Assembly (NCBI GenBank): GCA_002498455.1 | Contig: DAHO01000082.1 | Coordinates: 1 to 45,664 of the forward strand | Length of the DNA: 45,664 nucleotides | Origin: Euryarchaeota archaeon UBA602 | GTDB taxonomy: Archaea; Thermoplasmatota; Poseidoniia; Poseidoniales; Thalassarchaeaceae | Reading direction: 5' to 3' | Shown here: in pieces, positions 16,590 to 26,041 of the stretch | Layout of the letters: the number at the start of each line of letters is the position of its first letter | Numbering within the stretch: position 1 is the stretch's first letter | Notes under the pieces: model-generated | The model's database searches: none | What the model was told of the DNA's origin: nothing | What the model saw: only the letters and a program-made list of their open reading frames with translations | Program-made: the position numbers and the translations under genes

Positions 16590-19500
16590 ATGACGAGCGG
16601 AACGAGAAATTGGAGTTCAACGACAGGAGCAATCCTGATGGTGAGTTTGATGCTAATGAGCACATGGATGCAAGCGATTGACAACGAAACGACCCTTGAT
16701 GAAGCCCCAGTGGTCCGATTGATTTCGGCTTCGGATTCAATTTCATATGATGCTCAGACTAATTCCAGTCAACCATCGTTGAACTATGGGGGTGCAGAAA
16801 ACCTCCTCATCAGTGGTTACACGGATTATTCTTCAGCGAGGATGTTGATGAACATCAACTTGACACTGGGTGACGGTGGTGTTTTGCCCTCCACCGCAGT
16901 TGTCAGCGAGGCTACACTTGAATTGCGATGCATGAAAATGTCGACATGGCCTAGTGAGTTGGGTTCAGATGCCATTCTCTATCCGGCTAAATTGTTGACA
17001 GATTTTGATGAATCAAACGCTACACATAATCAAAGTGATACCGGTGTCAATTGGAATCAGGCTGGAGCGAATGGTATCGGTTTGGACCGTGGTCATTGGG
17101 AGCCAGGTGATTTCATTGCAGTTACAAACAGTAATTATCGAGTGTTCAGCTTGAATGTGACGGCATTAGTCCAAGAATCTCTACGAAACGGAAACACCAA
17201 CATGAGCCTCATCGTTTCAGGTGCTGGGATGCCAGTTGTTTGTGCTTCAAGCGATCACAGATATTCTGCCCGACACCCTTCCATTGACTTCGAATACACA
17301 CTCTCATCTACTCCTGCACAGGGCAGTGTTGTCATCGAAGGACCCGAAGACGGCGAAATCGTTGCAGATCCAGACGAATTGCTGCTCAGACCAGACTATT
17401 CGCCTACCATCACTTGGGATAATTTGACCTCAAGTCACATTGAGATTCAGTTTTCGTCCGGTGCTGATTTCCGCTCAGTCGAGGATGAATCTCGTTTGTG
17501 GAATTCCTGGGCAGACCCTAGTGATTTCTCAATGTCCAGTGAATCGTTCACGGCTCCCGCAAATGATGCCGATTTGTTGAACGGAACGTGGGTGTATTTC
17601 AGAATGCGTTCTATCAACAACTCAATCATTGGGCCTTGGGATTCTGGATACTTTGGTTTGTCCGCCGAGTTGGGTACAATCAACGCGCAAGGTCAGGCAG
17701 AGGTTGTCCTACGCAATGATTCGATGAACCTTGGATTTGGGACTGTACACGATACTTGGGTAATGGATGGAAATACCTCATACAACGGCAACGATGATTT
17801 CCGTATGAGAATTGGTCATTCAAACAATTCCAATGAAGGCAACATGCATGCCTTCATCCGCGTCAACATGGAGCAAGTCCCCATTCACGACAATGTCACC
17901 ATTCACGATGCAACCCTGAATCTGCGCCGTACCGATCGAACCGGCGAACCGATGATCTCTGTAATGTTGATGGACTCGAACACGGGACATGTGTTTGCTG
18001 AACTTGATTACAGCAACAAGAGCAACGGCTTGACATGGGATAATGGGGGCCAAGGTACTCTTGACGATGAAGTTGCGATTCTGGGTACGGTCAATGGCAA
18101 CCAAACGGGGACCTCTACGCTCACCTTTGATGCCACTTCATTTGTTCAGGAATACTTGCGAAATGGTCACACAGGTGATCTTGATTTCATTGTCGTCGGT
18201 AAAGGATTGGCTGGTGAAGAAATCGAAATCGCAACCGGTGACGAGCCCATTTCCTACCGCCCCCACCTTGATTTGACCTATTCATGGGGTGATTCGACTC
18301 CGACATCTGATGCCGACATTGTCGAACCTCTGTCAGGTAGTGCTGCATGGGATGTCGGTGCTTTCAATGCATTGGAAAGCACCACGACTCCAGCATTGGC
18401 TTGGGATACCTCAGTAGTCTCAAACTCCAATGGCGATGATCCAGATGTCATCATCCAACTGTTTGGGGATGGGGTCGGAGAATCCATTCCCTACACTGCG
18501 GATAGTCGGGAAGACAGTGGATTTGAACTCTCAAATGGTTTCTTCACGGTCCCTTCAGATTGGAATTTGGACTGGGGTGAGACCTATCAATGGAGGATGC
18601 TGATGATTGAGGATGGCGAACAAGGGCCATGGTCAGCAGATACTTTTTTGATTTCAGAGATCAATTCAACATCACTCGGAAATGGTGAGCAAGAATTGCG
18701 ATTCCGGCATGGAAATGGAACAACTCAGAGCTCTTCTGCACTGCCAGAGTGTGCGGATTTGACACTTGAAAGTGGTGCAGCATCTGGAATGAATCTTGAT
18801 GGTCAAGATTTGACCATCTCTAGCAGCCAAGTCGCTCTACTCAGATGTGATTTGTCAACACACGCAATGCCGCATGGTCTTGCAATTGTTTCGGCAACCA
18901 TGCGGGTACGTACATTGCAACAATCGGGGATTAGTTTGTCCTCGATTCCAATGACGATGTACGAGAGTAGCGAACACGAATGGGGCGAATCAACTGCAAC
19001 TTGGAATACAACAGATGGTAACACACCCTGGAACGCTCCGGGTGCAAGTGGGACTGAGCGTGTCCAAGCTCTAGATACAGTGAGCGTTGAAGCCAGCAAC
19101 ACCTGGTATGAATGGAACGTTACTGCTGCAGTTCAAAGCGCAATGCGAACCGATTCACAAATTGATTTCATCCTGACATCATCGAGTTGGAACGCGGTTT
19201 CTTTCTACGATCGAGGAAGTGGGTCCATGCCCGAACTTGTCATCGTTTACACCAATGGTTCGAACGCAGCACCGAATGTTCCAGTCGACTTGATCCCAGC
19301 CAATGGGGAATGGATTCTCAGTGGAGATTACACCTTCGAGGTAGATCAAACACCGACGCTAGAGTGGAATGAAACCGGGGTTACCGCGGCCAATGGCTGG
19401 CAGGTACAAGTTGACGAAGCCTCCAGTTTTTCCACAAGCGCACTTCAGACGTTTTCGTCTTGGATTGATACCGGTGATTTCAGTGGCACGTCGTTTACAT

Positions 19501-22500
19501 TCAACAGCAATTTGACTTCGGGAGAATCCTATTTCTGGCGAGTCCGAGGCATCTCCGCGACCGGTCAAATCGGGTTGTGGACGGCTGGAACTAATTTTGT
19601 CATCCCCGATTTGGACGTGTCCAGCGGACAACACCTGGGTGACACTTGGTATGCAGTCGAAGTAGGTCATGGCGATGTACTATCGGATGGCAGTTTGCCA
19701 TTATTTACCGATACATGGATTTCTTGGGATTCAAATTACCAAAACGATACTCACGCCTCGGATGGAACATTGTTCATCTCAGGAACATCCAGTGCGCTGA
19801 TTGAGATTCCACTTAACGGGACGGGGGCATTGCCGATTCCATCGAATGCTCGTCTGACAGGAGCAGAGTTGATTTTTGAAGTCGCAACCAACAATTCATC
19901 GACGCCTTCAGTTGCGATGTTTGAAGTTCTACAAGATTGGGACGAATCTGCAACCGGTCTGACGTACGATGGAGTGAACAACTGGTCGTCGGTCGGTGCG
20001 CAAGGCGCACTAGATCGGGCTGAGTGGAGTTCCATCGAGTACGATGTCTCCGATAGTGTTGAACTACCGCTGGATTTCACCGCAGCAGCTCAAGCGGCGA
20101 TTGCACGTGGTGACGATTCCATTGGATTGATGATTAGTACTGAGATGTATTCAAGTGATCAACTGGTTTTGCACAGTACCGAAACACAATTCGAGGCCAA
20201 TGAACCCATTCTGCGCCTCGAATGGATGAATGGAACAGCCGCACTCCCCACCGCCCCAGCCACTCTGATTGGCCCCGCCAATGGTGATATTCTCTGGGAA
20301 CATCCGGTGATGACTTCAGGAGATGGTCCAGAATTCAATTGGTCATATTCTGGTCAAAGCAATGTCGATGGCTGGATGATTTGTGCAATCCAGAATGGAG
20401 ACATTTGGGATGGTGTTGGTTGTGCTAACAGTTACTATCACCCGACTCTATTCGATTTGCAAAATTTATCTTATTTGGAAGTCGGAGCCTTCGCTGCAAG
20501 TCATGATTCGATGTATTCTTGGTTTGTTCAGCCCGTGAATGACTGGATGATGGGTCCGCGTTCCACTGTTGAGAGTTTCATCATTCCGAATGACATTGGT
20601 GATTCAATTAACTCCACAGATCATTGGGTGGAACTCACCAACGGGAATGCATACTCGGCAACGAATGCCTATGATGTTGCAGAAGGAGCATACATAGATT
20701 CATGCAATCCTAATGCAGCATACGGTTCCAGTTCGAGTTATCTCTCGGTTGGGCTGTCCAACGGTGGACCGGCTTGCTCCAACGCGGGTCATGAATCACG
20801 CTCTTTGTTGCGATTTGACATTTCCAACGTCCCCATTATGGATGGTGATGCTTGGCAAGTGGTTGAAGCACATCTCGAGATGTACCGAATCAGTGGGTCG
20901 AGTAACTATGACACCGATGTCTCCCTCTCCAGTGTTCACTGCAATTGGGTTGAGAGTACAGTGACGTGGAATCAGTGTTGGACCAACAATACCTGGCAGA
21001 GTCCGGGAGCCTACGGTGCTAACGACGCAGATGTACCCGCGGTCTCCACCAACATTAGTGGCAACGGGTGGTATTCGTGGAACGTTACGCAATTGATGCA
21101 GCAAGCTCACATCAGTGGCAATGACGTTCTCAGCATGTTGCTTGCCTCTGAAGACCCGAATCTCTACGCTCGCCACGCATTCATTAACGAGGATGCCACG
21201 GGAATTTACGAGTCCCTTCGACCCATCCTCAAACTGACCTATCGCGCAGGTACACAAGTCATGCCTGCCGCACCCACATGGGTCAGCAACTTAACCTCCA
21301 ATGGGCCCTTTACTGCTTGGGATGCGAACTCATTGCGGCCGATGCCTACAGATCCATTGTGGTCTACATGGACTCACCCGAGTTCCAGCTCAATCGACGC
21401 TTGGCAAATTCAGCACTCCTTGAGTGAGCGATTCACCATGGATGCCTGGATTTATGACTCAAGTGACCCTTCAACCTGGATGAACTCGACGTTCGATTTG
21501 ACCAACCACACATTGTGGACTCCGGCCAGTGAAGCCCAAGGTGATCACTGGAACCATCTACGAATTCGCGCAGTTCAGAATGGTGTTTACAGCAATTGGT
21601 CGAACATGTTCCAAACGCGTGTTCCGGATGAACAAGGGAGCGACGATGGTGCGGGTAATTTCAGCGTCACAATGCAGCGCGGTGCAGTATTCGAAGATAC
21701 GGGCCTGTTGCCCACAATGCCTGACAGTTATGTCACATCGAACACTTTCGGACAGACCACCAACTTCGGTTCTTCAGCCTCGATCGCGGTCGGCCTTGAT
21801 CCAGCCGACTCTGCCCACGATGCGGTAGGCTTGATGTCGATTGATTTGGCAGAATATCCGTATCCAGCTACAATGCTGCCGACCTCGGTCACCTTACGCA
21901 TGTACGTGTCAAGTATCGCAGGAAGCGGTGCACACAGCATCGCTATCCACGAATGTGCAGGATTTGGAGAATCGAATGTAACTTGGAATAACTACAATCC
22001 AAACACGCAGTGCAATGGTACCTCCTCCTCATCAATGACCTCAACCTCTACCAATGCAGGTGTGTGGTACGAATGGGATGTCACCAATATCGCTCGAAAT
22101 GCATGGTCGGGAAGCGGTGTCATGAACATGGCCTTGCAAACCGCATGGACGGGTACGATTTACTTCAATTCGGCCGATGGATCAAGCGATTATGCACCGG
22201 AATTGATTGTCGAGTATGTAGACAATCCAAACAATGCAAGTTCGCCAGCTCAGGTTTCTCTGCTGTCGCCTGATCACCTAGAAGTCGTCTATGATGTCGG
22301 CCAATACACCTTGGGAATTGAGACCCGACCCGTTCTAACATGGGATACATTGAGCGATGCTACAGGTTACATTCTCAAACTTAGCAATGCGACGAGCACC
22401 CTAACTTACGAATCTTGGGATTCCAGCAGCAATTCAGGGTTCATGATTGGTGGGACTTCTGCAATTCCATCCGCTTGGACACCTGGTTTTGATTTGGCCG

Positions 22501-25500
22501 TTGGGGAGATTTATACCTGGTCAGTACAGGCATTGAATGGTTCTGTTCCGGGTCCACGTTCGGTACCATCGACCTTTGGAATTGGCAACCCTGACATTAC
22601 AGATGTTGGGAACCATGTGCACTCGGTTGCAATCCAAGAAGGTTCAGATGTTCCATCATTGGGACATCTTCCAGTATGGGATACCTACCTCGATGAAGGT
22701 GACGTGAATGCAGGTCACGGTACACAGAGTACAATCAATATCGGAACAGGCTGTGGTTCGATTGCTGCAAACCGCTGTCATGCATTGTATCAAATTGACA
22801 TGGGTCAAATGCCCTTGGACCAAATGTCTGTCAACCCCCACTCGGCACAACTGTCAATCTATGTAGATCAAATCAGCCAACTCAGTTTGGCCAATTACCT
22901 CGATTTGTCTGTATATGCGGTCATCAATCCAAACTTTGACGAAGCCAGTGCGACATGGAATGCGGCTTCGACGGGTAATAACTGGTCGGCTGCTGGGTTA
23001 CAAGCGGGCGTCGATTACATTGCCACGCCCTTGGATACCGTGCGTGTCATGAGTACATTCACTGGTGGTTGGTTACACTTTGATGTCAGTGGTGCGATGA
23101 CCACGATGAATGGTACAGTCACTGTTGTCATCATGGGTACAACCAATGCCGGACACATGCTTGTTGACGTGAAATCCAGTGAATCCCCGTCATCGGATAA
23201 GCCGAAGTTGTTGTTCAACTACACGCTCGTTGATTCAATCAGCCTTTCTGGCCCATCGTCTACTGACGCAGATACTGGAGTCCAATTCAGTGGTGCATTG
23301 ATGGATGCGAATGGAAACACCTTGACTGGAGATGTCCTGTGGTCTTGTACGGATGGAACCATTGACAGTAGTGGATATTTTACACCAGATCAGTCCGGAG
23401 TAGTGACGATTTATGCAGCCTACGGACAAGTGGTTGAAGCCGTGAATATCACGGTTACAGCAGGTTCTCCAATCCAGTTGGTCATCGTCCCTCTTGCGAT
23501 TACTTTGACCGCTGATGAAACCTTCACCTTGAACCAGATCAAGGTCATCGACTCCAACGGAAATGAAGTGCCTGGGCAAACAATCAATCTTGAGATTAGC
23601 AATGGTACATTGTCGACGGGTTTGACTCTCACCACACCCATTACCAGTGACGTGACATGGACACCATGGACTACAGGGCAGCAATATCTGAATGCGACTT
23701 GGTCATTCCAACCAACCATCTCGGTTCCAATCACTGTCACCGTTGGGGCGCCAAATTACTTTGAAATCATCGCAGCGTCAGAAATTGAAGCAGGGAATAC
23801 GACTAACTTTGCTGTCAACGTGTTCGACCAGCGTGGAAACCAGATGGACAGTAGTCTAGGTGGTGTGCTCACCTGGGGCGCAGAGAATGGAGCTATGGAC
23901 AATGCATCCGGTGCATTCACGGGCGACCAAATTGGAAACTGGGGCATCTGGGTGGATAGCGATCTTGGAATCTCAAGCAGCACCAGTATCGGGGTGACTT
24001 ACGGTGATATCGCAGAACTTGAGGTGACTGCTGTAGGACCAACCAACACCATCATCGTCACCAGTTCTCCTACATTAGAAAGTATATACTTGACAGCAGA
24101 TGATGAAGTCACTTTCACTGTCGTTCGAATTGATGTACAGGACAATCGCGAATCAATTGATCTACCGATTGCGGGTTGGACATGGTTGAATGGCCAATTC
24201 CAAGTTGGACCCCCTTCAACTTGGGATGCAGGTAACCAAGGTTCATCCTGGGTCAAGGCCACTTTGGAAGGCTTTGAAGTTGTCATTCCAATGAGTGTTG
24301 AGCACGGTCTTCCGGTTCAAATTGATGCTCGTCCTGACAATAACGACCCCGCAAATCTGATCCTCATCAGTTCAGGAAGTATGGGAAGCTTGGACGCATA
24401 TGTTGCTGATGCAGACGGTAACGAGTGGACGGTATCGGCCATCTGGTCGGTCGCTGATTCAAATGCAGATTCTTGGTTGACACCACAGGGTCCAACTGCA
24501 ATATTTGAACCGGTTTTGGTCGGTAATTGGACCGTGAACGTGAGATATGAATTCAATGTCCCAGGTATTGGGACACAGCAAGTCGCCAATTCAGTTGTTT
24601 TCACTGTTCTTCCCGGGCAATTGCATTCAATTTCAACCTCTGAAGATGCGACCATTACTGCCGATGATTCATTTGACTTGAGTCCAGATGCGAGAGATGC
24701 ACATGGAAACGACTTGCCTGAAGAAAGTCTGCAGTGGTTCCTCAAGGAATCGACTGATGAAGCCACCCCACTGTCTTGTTCTTCAGCAATATTGCCAAAT
24801 TCAGACTGGACTGAGATTTCCATTGAAATGCGCGATGCCAATTATCTGTGGGACGCAACGCTTGTGGGTGAGTATACGATTTGTGCCGTAGGTGCCCAAG
24901 GGGTCACTTCCGATTCGGTTGTAACTGTTACAGTCGGTGAAGTAGCTCACGTTTGGCACAAGGCATTTGCCTCAGGTGATGAATCCGGAAATGCAACAAA
25001 CTTGGAATCGACACAAGTTATTGCAGATCCTGAAATCAATCCTTTAGTTGAGATCTGGGTTATGGACTCAGATGGTAACGAATACCAGACCAGTGCTGTG
25101 GCCTGGACCAGTGCAACGAATGGATTTGTCACTGAACAACATATTCGTGATGCCAGTTCAAATCCACTCTTGGAAATCGGTAACTATCGCTTCTTTGGAA
25201 AGATCAACCAAGTCTACACTCTCACTTACAGTGCAGGCTCGTGTGGCACTTGTTCAGGTACCTGGAACATTACCGTGGATCATGGCCCATTGTCGAAACT
25301 ATCAGCAGTTGCCAGTGCACCTGGTACCCTCGAGGGGGTCTCCCTCGCCGTTGAGCAACAGGTTACGATTTCGATTGCAGTGGAAGGGTTTGACCAATTT
25401 GACAATCCTGTACCCCTGACAAAGGAATTGCAAATCTTCATCCCTGAAGACGGCGATGATTTGAACCAAATCTCCCTTACCGGTGACGGTCGAACAACTG

Positions 25501-25961
25501 CGGAAGTCTACATGCTCAATGAGGGTGCAAATTCTGTCCAAGTGTGCTCCGGTTCAGGTGGCACAATTTGCGATGATCCACTTTCAATTTCGGTTGAGGG
25601 TACCATGGGTGGATTCTTCGAAGCCAATTCACCTTGGTCATGGGTCGGCTTGGTAGCAATGATTGCTCTATTGCTCGGTGTTCTCGCAATCGTAATCGTG
25701 CTCATGCGTCGAGGTGATCGTGACGATGAATACGACGACGACTACTTTGACGATGACTACGAAGACATTCCACAAGCTCCTTCCACTCCGAGTGAGTCAT
25801 ACAGTGCACCTGCTGTTGAGGAAGAATACGTTGCTGAAGACGATGGTATCACCATTGATGAAGACGGTACCAAGTGGTATGAGGACGATGCCGGGACTTG
25901 GTGGTGCTTAGAGCCAGGAATGGAAGATATTCCCGAGAACTGGTTTGAGTGGACAGAGTAG
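16590..25961 (+). CDS. Giant surface protein: seven DNRLRE-like, six FN3-like and about eight Ig-like repeats, TM, Trp-rich tail
   Basis: A 3123-aa single open frame. A signal peptide (MTSGTRNWSSTTGAILMVSL... to about residue 27) comes first. Residues about 35-2215 alternate DNRLRE-like modules of about 200 aa (marked by ATWN..W..PGA, a W-x-x-x-V-T and a late PxLxLxY strand) with FN3-like modules of about 115 aa (TWxxY.WR..A..G..GPWS). I count seven DNRLRE-like (near 35, 360, 692, 1010, 1336, 1682, 2002) and six FN3-like. Residues about 2217-3010 hold about eight Ig-like repeats of about 100 aa with a TADD...D..GN motif. A membrane helix (about 3017-3040) is followed by MRRGDRDDEYDDD, an acidic linker and a C-terminal Trp-rich module (KWYEDDAGTWW...WFEW). 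DNRLRE/CBM96-type domains are known from polysaccharide-binding secreted proteins, so adhesion or glycan capture is likely but inferred. It heads a three-gene unit. Confidence 0.85.
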   Translation: MTSGTRNWSSTTGAILMVSLMLMSTWMQAIDNETTLDEAPVVRLISASDSISYDAQTNSSQPSLNYGGAENLLISGYTDYSSARMLMNINLTLGDGGVLPSTAVVSEATLELRCMKMSTWPSELGSDAILYPAKLLTDFDESNATHNQSDTGVNWNQAGANGIGLDRGHWEPGDFIAVTNSNYRVFSLNVTALVQESLRNGNTNMSLIVSGAGMPVVCASSDHRYSARHPSIDFEYTLSSTPAQGSVVIEGPEDGEIVADPDELLLRPDYSPTITWDNLTSSHIEIQFSSGADFRSVEDESRLWNSWADPSDFSMSSESFTAPANDADLLNGTWVYFRMRSINNSIIGPWDSGYFGLSAELGTINAQGQAEVVLRNDSMNLGFGTVHDTWVMDGNTSYNGNDDFRMRIGHSNNSNEGNMHAFIRVNMEQVPIHDNVTIHDATLNLRRTDRTGEPMISVMLMDSNTGHVFAELDYSNKSNGLTWDNGGQGTLDDEVAILGTVNGNQTGTSTLTFDATSFVQEYLRNGHTGDLDFIVVGKGLAGEEIEIATGDEPISYRPHLDLTYSWGDSTPTSDADIVEPLSGSAAWDVGAFNALESTTTPALAWDTSVVSNSNGDDPDVIIQLFGDGVGESIPYTADSREDSGFELSNGFFTVPSDWNLDWGETYQWRMLMIEDGEQGPWSADTFLISEINSTSLGNGEQELRFRHGNGTTQSSSALPECADLTLESGAASGMNLDGQDLTISSSQVALLRCDLSTHAMPHGLAIVSATMRVRTLQQSGISLSSIPMTMYESSEHEWGESTATWNTTDGNTPWNAPGASGTERVQALDTVSVEASNTWYEWNVTAAVQSAMRTDSQIDFILTSSSWNAVSFYDRGSGSMPELVIVYTNGSNAAPNVPVDLIPANGEWILSGDYTFEVDQTPTLEWNETGVTAANGWQVQVDEASSFSTSALQTFSSWIDTGDFSGTSFTFNSNLTSGESYFWRVRGISATGQIGLWTAGTNFVIPDLDVSSGQHLGDTWYAVEVGHGDVLSDGSLPLFTDTWISWDSNYQNDTHASDGTLFISGTSSALIEIPLNGTGALPIPSNARLTGAELIFEVATNNSSTPSVAMFEVLQDWDESATGLTYDGVNNWSSVGAQGALDRAEWSSIEYDVSDSVELPLDFTAAAQAAIARGDDSIGLMISTEMYSSDQLVLHSTETQFEANEPILRLEWMNGTAALPTAPATLIGPANGDILWEHPVMTSGDGPEFNWSYSGQSNVDGWMICAIQNGDIWDGVGCANSYYHPTLFDLQNLSYLEVGAFAASHDSMYSWFVQPVNDWMMGPRSTVESFIIPNDIGDSINSTDHWVELTNGNAYSATNAYDVAEGAYIDSCNPNAAYGSSSSYLSVGLSNGGPACSNAGHESRSLLRFDISNVPIMDGDAWQVVEAHLEMYRISGSSNYDTDVSLSSVHCNWVESTVTWNQCWTNNTWQSPGAYGANDADVPAVSTNISGNGWYSWNVTQLMQQAHISGNDVLSMLLASEDPNLYARHAFINEDATGIYESLRPILKLTYRAGTQVMPAAPTWVSNLTSNGPFTAWDANSLRPMPTDPLWSTWTHPSSSSIDAWQIQHSLSERFTMDAWIYDSSDPSTWMNSTFDLTNHTLWTPASEAQGDHWNHLRIRAVQNGVYSNWSNMFQTRVPDEQGSDDGAGNFSVTMQRGAVFEDTGLLPTMPDSYVTSNTFGQTTNFGSSASIAVGLDPADSAHDAVGLMSIDLAEYPYPATMLPTSVTLRMYVSSIAGSGAHSIAIHECAGFGESNVTWNNYNPNTQCNGTSSSSMTSTSTNAGVWYEWDVTNIARNAWSGSGVMNMALQTAWTGTIYFNSADGSSDYAPELIVEYVDNPNNASSPAQVSLLSPDHLEVVYDVGQYTLGIETRPVLTWDTLSDATGYILKLSNATSTLTYESWDSSSNSGFMIGGTSAIPSAWTPGFDLAVGEIYTWSVQALNGSVPGPRSVPSTFGIGNPDITDVGNHVHSVAIQEGSDVPSLGHLPVWDTYLDEGDVNAGHGTQSTINIGTGCGSIAANRCHALYQIDMGQMPLDQMSVNPHSAQLSIYVDQISQLSLANYLDLSVYAVINPNFDEASATWNAASTGNNWSAAGLQAGVDYIATPLDTVRVMSTFTGGWLHFDVSGAMTTMNGTVTVVIMGTTNAGHMLVDVKSSESPSSDKPKLLFNYTLVDSISLSGPSSTDADTGVQFSGALMDANGNTLTGDVLWSCTDGTIDSSGYFTPDQSGVVTIYAAYGQVVEAVNITVTAGSPIQLVIVPLAITLTADETFTLNQIKVIDSNGNEVPGQTINLEISNGTLSTGLTLTTPITSDVTWTPWTTGQQYLNATWSFQPTISVPITVTVGAPNYFEIIAASEIEAGNTTNFAVNVFDQRGNQMDSSLGGVLTWGAENGAMDNASGAFTGDQIGNWGIWVDSDLGISSSTSIGVTYGDIAELEVTAVGPTNTIIVTSSPTLESIYLTADDEVTFTVVRIDVQDNRESIDLPIAGWTWLNGQFQVGPPSTWDAGNQGSSWVKATLEGFEVVIPMSVEHGLPVQIDARPDNNDPANLILISSGSMGSLDAYVADADGNEWTVSAIWSVADSNADSWLTPQGPTAIFEPVLVGNWTVNVRYEFNVPGIGTQQVANSVVFTVLPGQLHSISTSEDATITADDSFDLSPDARDAHGNDLPEESLQWFLKESTDEATPLSCSSAILPNSDWTEISIEMRDANYLWDATLVGEYTICAVGAQGVTSDSVVTVTVGEVAHVWHKAFASGDESGNATNLESTQVIADPEINPLVEIWVMDSDGNEYQTSAVAWTSATNGFVTEQHIRDASSNPLLEIGNYRFFGKINQVYTLTYSAGSCGTCSGTWNITVDHGPLSKLSAVASAPGTLEGVSLAVEQQVTISIAVEGFDQFDNPVPLTKELQIFIPEDGDDLNQISLTGDGRTTAEVYMLNEGANSVQVCSGSGGTICDDPLSISVEGTMGGFFEANSPWSWVGLVAMIALLLGVLAIVIVLMRRGDRDDEYDDDYFDDDYEDIPQAPSTPSESYSAPAVEEEYVAEDDGITIDEDGTKWYEDDAGTWWCLEPGMEDIPENWFEWTE

Positions 25962-25974
25962 AAAATCACTGATT

Positions 25975-26003
25975 TGAGCCGTCCGCCGTAGGCGGACGGC
26001 TCA
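25975..26003 (+). repeat. 13-bp perfect hairpin downstream of giant gene
   Basis: TGAGCCGTCCGCC-GTA-GGCGGACGGCTCA, the longest perfect stem seen here, 13 nt after the giant gene stop and 38 nt before the next ATG. It is followed directly by the palindrome GGGTACCC (26004-26011). There is no T-run, so it is not a bacterial-type terminator; it could attenuate, protect a 3' end, or bind a protein. Confidence 0.7.
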
Positions 26004-26041
26004 GGGTACCCTTCAAGAGATGTCTGTTACATCACGGTTTG

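Noticed and set aside
25975..26003. Rho-independent bacterial-type terminator
   Set aside because: The stem is perfect but no T-run follows, and the same is true of the other hairpins. They are reported as structural elements only.
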